A stretch of 64,000 nt of DNA. Origin: Gangjinia marincola (GTDB lineage: Bacteria; Bacteroidota; Bacteroidia; Flavobacteriales; Flavobacteriaceae). Within the stretch, counting starts at the first letter, position 1, and each line of letters starts with the position of its first letter. The notes under the pieces are model-generated. The model ran no database searches. It had not been told where the DNA came from and was given only the letters and a program-made list of their open reading frames with translations. The DNA lies in contig NZ_BAAAFG010000005.1 in assembly GCF_039523415.1 (NCBI RefSeq), positions 109,201 to 173,200 of the forward strand, in the 5' to 3' direction. Of this stretch, positions 61,601 through 64,000 are shown in pieces. The translations under genes and the position numbers were made by a program.

Positions 61601-64000
61601 GAGAAACAGCTACTCTCATCGCCACACCAAGTAGTGGTGCTCCTACCTATATTTGGACGGCCAGTCCAGCAGACCTATCGCTTGTAGGACAGGGAAATGT
61701 ATACAATCCAACAGTTTCACCAACCGTAACTACAACTTATACAGTTGAAGCAGATTTTGGAGGTGGATGTGTAGATACTGATACGGTTGTTATATCAGTC
61801 AATGCTGTTAATGTATGTAAAGGTCCAAACCTCCTTCCCAATCCAAGTTTCGAAAATCCTAGTACCTGTCCAGTGTTTTCTAATTCTACAACGATCAATG
61901 ATTTTTATCCGGATTGGACGCGCCCTACTTTAACAACACCAGACGGCTATCATCCCTGTGGTGATCCAGAACTTGGAACACCTAACAATTATTTTGGTTT
62001 CCAAGATCCTGCGGATGGTAACGGTTATGCAGGAATGTATGTGCTTTCTCAGTTTGGGAGTAGAGAGTATATTCAAACTGAATTGACCACTCCTTTAGCG
62101 AGTGGCAATACTTACAGTGTGCGTGTACGATTTAGTCAAGCTGATAACACTTCTCTAGCCGTCGATCAAATTGGAATTTACTTTTCTACCTTAGAGGTTT
62201 CAACAGGAAATAATAGTAACCTGACATTTACTCCTCAACTAACAACACCTGCCGGTACTTTCATAGAACAATCTGATCAGTGGGAAACCTTCACATGGCA
62301 ATACACGCCTACTCAAGATAATCTCACGCATATCATTATAGGAGGTTTTGGAAATTTCAATACAACTCAGATCCGACCTCCGTTATCGGGTTGGGGAAAT
62401 AATGCTTATTATTATATTGATGATATAGAAATTAGCGAGCTTAGTGTGTCATCGACCATTGACGCAGGATCAGATCAGACTATCAACTCAGGAGGAACAG
62501 CTACTCTCATCGCCACACCAAGTAGTGGCACACCTACTTTTACCTGGGCAGCTAGTCCGGTAGACCCTTCCATATCAGGACAAGAAAATTTGCAAAATCC
62601 AACTGTATCTCCAACACAAACAACAACCTACACAGTTACGGCTGATTTTGGTGGTGTTTGTGTAGATACCGATACGGTAATTGTAAATGTGAATAACGCT
62701 TTTCCTCCACCAGGTGATTTTGATAATGATGGTATAGCTAATGTTGACGATGTTGATGATGATAATGACGGGATTTTTGATGTAATAGAATGTGGTGAGG
62801 TATCCATGTGGGACACTAATGGTAGTTCTAATGGAGCAGGGAACCAACAGGCCTTTCTAGAGTCGAATGTTGGCGCAACAACCATTACGATAAGTACGGC
62901 CGGAGGCGATTTTGATGGAACAGGAGATAGTCGTTTTATCTCTATTAATGAAAGAACAGGTGGTAATGGTACGTATACTATTAATTTCAATGAAGCTCCC
63001 GTCACTGATCTCCAATTCTACATTAGAGATTTGGGAAGGCGTAACTCTGGAAATGGATACTTAGGTAATTTTTCAGTGACGTTGGAGAATGGAACGGTAT
63101 TAAATAATTTGAATTTTAACATACTTGCAGGGACAGGACCTTTTCCGGGTGCGGGAGGTGGAAATACTGAGATCATTCAACAAGTCAATATCGCCGGTGT
63201 TCTTTATGCTGAAGATCCAACGGCTAATGGTAATGGTAATGAGGCCTACGGGCTTATAGACTTTCCTTCAATCCTTCCTAGCGTAGTACAATCTGAAGCA
63301 ATTACATCCTTAAGTTTTGACATCGTTGGTGATGGAGAGAATTCTGTATTCATTGGTGTACTAGCCAATGTCAGCGTCGATACCGATGGTGATGATTTAT
63401 TAGATTGTTACGATCTGGATAGTGATAATGATGGTTGTAGTGATGCCAATGAGGCCTATAGTGATCCCACTGCAGATGGTGGCGATGGCGGTGAGTACGG
63501 TACCGGAGTGCCTCCTGCAACAAATCCTGATGGGAGTGTCATAGCAGCAAGTTATCCCGGTACGAATGCGATGGTGATTGATGCAAATGTCTTGACAGTA
63601 TGTACTATCGAAGATTTTGACAATGATGTGGTAGAAAACAGCGACGATGTTGATGATGACAATGATGGGATTTTTGATATAGTAGAATGTGGTGTAATCA
63701 GGACTTGGGATACAAATGGGAGTAGTGCAGGAACAGGGAATCAACAGGCATTTTTAGATTCAGATGTTTGGGCTACAGATATTACTCTATCAACCGTTGG
63801 TGGTCAGTTTACAGGTACAGGGGATGATCGTTATATTGCCATTAGTGAAAGAACAAGTGGCAATGGTACGTATACCATTAATTTTGATGATGCTCCTGTA
63901 AGTGATTTAAAGCTTTATATCCGTGATTTAGGACAGCGTAATTCGTCAAATGCCCGCTTAGGTAACTTTACCGTCACGTTAGAAGATGGCACTGTGCTAA
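58624..64000 (+). CDS. Giant secreted repeat protein (adhesin-like), 3' end outside the window
   Basis: Open from ATG 58624 to the window end, at least 1,792 codons without a stop. The N-terminus is a signal peptide (IRILFILFFTSALLSF). Four modules begin with NLxPNxSFE or PNxDFE (about residues 104, 402, 691, 1069), each with a jelly-roll-like sequence ending in YIDDI/YFDDI. PKD/Ig-like segments with DAGxDQTI follow (about 606, 897, 982, 1279). After about 1365 come acidic calcium-type repeats (DFDNDGIANVDDVDDDNDGI) and two copies of an ECG...WDTNGSS module (1389 and 1688). Probably a T9SS-exported surface adhesin; the C-terminal sorting domain is not visible. Confidence 0.88.
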   Translation, partial: MEKNLPIRILFILFFTSALLSFTTSTGYPYDGDVLINDVNITPELIDVNRDVMLHPSSDLGLSKWTFQRMSNENDVSPEIFSRINDNVAQESLKMDFILVNDGNLVPNASFEEFDVCPPPGINSWGTPRIKDFIRYWQDPPSTATLGPSSDYKHYCSTGYNSNIAAATGSGHMGIFTYYNGGYREYIQTKLKTPLCSGHTYEIKLKLADDLGTDVHTDRIGVYFSADEVESPGITHIDVTPQVTTPAGQFIDNQNNWTEFTMNFTNTGGGEEYITIGNFFSNANTNTQTGSGHKGGYIYIDDISVVDITPAVNISSAAISHATCASSNGSISGITVTGGSGSYSYQWIDTSGNVIATTLDVSNLNPGTYELLVDDGSCVTLSSTSYTIDEIGCYDPCAPGNMVPNPDFEDYKNCPSSSANNGNTLGNQLHDWYSPTSGSTDYINFCDPTNLILGPPDFPDRGYIRMHVWYPGDLREYAQVKLNQPLSAGEVYDVSLEASLTYSSRYEIDRLGIHFSATPVTTGNNQVLPVTAQLETPVNGFIDNKGTWRTFSWTYTATGGEEYLTVGNFRDDTDTNYNDNGNGSGWSLLYIDDVNVISHSSTPSVDAGTDMTINSGQTIALNPSITGATPVSYTWTPATGLDDPTVVNPVFSPPGPGSYIFDLLVDFGGCYEQDTVTITVNDSPVSCTGPNLIPNGDFENPLKCPTESIDNTSDTIGDFLPGWSIPNEASADYYNTCNYSGNDPSVGPANGDGFGGIFLKNGGEYREYFQIELTQTLTAGTTYNIDFNLYRSNTSGWCDFSEVGIYFTDSPVSVSGNQVLPLTPQVTTLPGEFYSNFSWQAVSTVSYTATGNEQYVIIGNFQDNANTNCQNGPPNIQGYYYFDDISIRASSDPSLTVDAGANQTISDTQTAQLQATPSGGTPVSYTWTPATGLNDPNISNPVFTPPSGPGTYSFTVTADFGGGCLSTDQVTVMVNTSCSQIIDAGVDQTIIPGETATLIATPSSGAPTYIWTASPADLSLVGQGNVYNPTVSPTVTTTYTVEADFGGGCVDTDTVVISVNAVNVCKGPNLLPNPSFENPSTCPVFSNSTTINDFYPDWTRPTLTTPDGYHPCGDPELGTPNNYFGFQDPADGNGYAGMYVLSQFGSREYIQTELTTPLASGNTYSVRVRFSQADNTSLAVDQIGIYFSTLEVSTGNNSNLTFTPQLTTPAGTFIEQSDQWETFTWQYTPTQDNLTHIIIGGFGNFNTTQIRPPLSGWGNNAYYYIDDIEISELSVSSTIDAGSDQTINSGGTATLIATPSSGTPTFTWAASPVDPSISGQENLQNPTVSPTQTTTYTVTADFGGVCVDTDTVIVNVNNAFPPPGDFDNDGIANVDDVDDDNDGIFDVIECGEVSMWDTNGSSNGAGNQQAFLESNVGATTITISTAGGDFDGTGDSRFISINERTGGNGTYTINFNEAPVTDLQFYIRDLGRRNSGNGYLGNFSVTLENGTVLNNLNFNILAGTGPFPGAGGGNTEIIQQVNIAGVLYAEDPTANGNGNEAYGLIDFPSILPSVVQSEAITSLSFDIVGDGENSVFIGVLANVSVDTDGDDLLDCYDLDSDNDGCSDANEAYSDPTADGGDGGEYGTGVPPATNPDGSVIAASYPGTNAMVIDANVLTVCTIEDFDNDVVENSDDVDDDNDGIFDIVECGVIRTWDTNGSSAGTGNQQAFLDSDVWATDITLSTVGGQFTGTGDDRYIAISERTSGNGTYTINFDDAPVSDLKLYIRDLGQRNSSNARLGNFTVTLEDGTVL

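Noticed and set aside
59107..63744. Several minus-strand frames opposite the giant surface protein
   Set aside because: Their Ile/Thr/Val-rich composition is the antisense reflection of repeated Asp/Asn/Gly codons in the real frame.

Overview
The window is about 64 kb of a low-GC chromosome from a member of the Bacteroidota, most likely a marine Flavobacteriaceae. Three things support this: a type IX secretion (T9SS) sorting domain on the first gene, Bacteroidota-type promoters (TTG, about 21 nt, TAnnTTTG), and families typical of flavobacteria (DUF1501/DUF1800 pair, DUF6090, DUF4251, TPR-LuxR regulators, SPFH lipoprotein, giant repeat adhesins). I saw no rRNA, tRNA or CRISPR array.

Region 1 (0-45.7 kb) is ordinary chromosomal backbone. 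It holds a secreted DUF1800-DUF1501 pair, DoxX-like membrane proteins, an ABC exporter, two cold-shock-domain proteins, RlmF, LpxD, MscS, an AI-2E-type permease, redox enzymes, YebC, a CotH-type kinase facing a Shewanella-like phosphatase, PhhB, GcvT, the NAD(P)HX repair enzyme, ClpC, GyrA with a TPR protein, thiolase with an NlpC/P60 hydrolase, a 7TM-HD phosphodiesterase, a large BNR-repeat protein and a DUF72 protein. Two broken genes lie here: a frameshifted paralogue of its neighbour (26.3-26.7 kb) and a gene cut by an in-frame TAG (40.25-40.64 kb). A 52-codon DUF1737 gene is also present.

Region 2 (45,768-54,793) is a self-contained 9,026-bp transposon. It has perfect 26-bp terminal inverted repeats, an exact 8-bp target duplication (AAAAATAA on both sides) and an IS1595/ISXO2-like DDE transposase near its right end. 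The cargo is two Panacea-domain antitoxin genes, each followed by a small unrelated partner (candidate toxin-antitoxin pairs), a lipoprotein, several tiny genes, an HNH protein with a C-terminal membrane anchor, and an exported 451-aa protein. Upstream of the last lies a promoter-to-terminator structured RNA. Its hairpin-loop sequence is repeated in the leader of the downstream gene, and both copies can pair with the same internal segment, which looks like an RNA switch. This element and its RNA are the strongest candidates for something undescribed.

Region 3 (54.9-64 kb) returns to backbone: a hotdog thioesterase, an FAD amine-oxidase-like protein, a TPR-membrane-HTH regulator, and the first 1,792 codons of a giant secreted repeat protein that runs off the window end.
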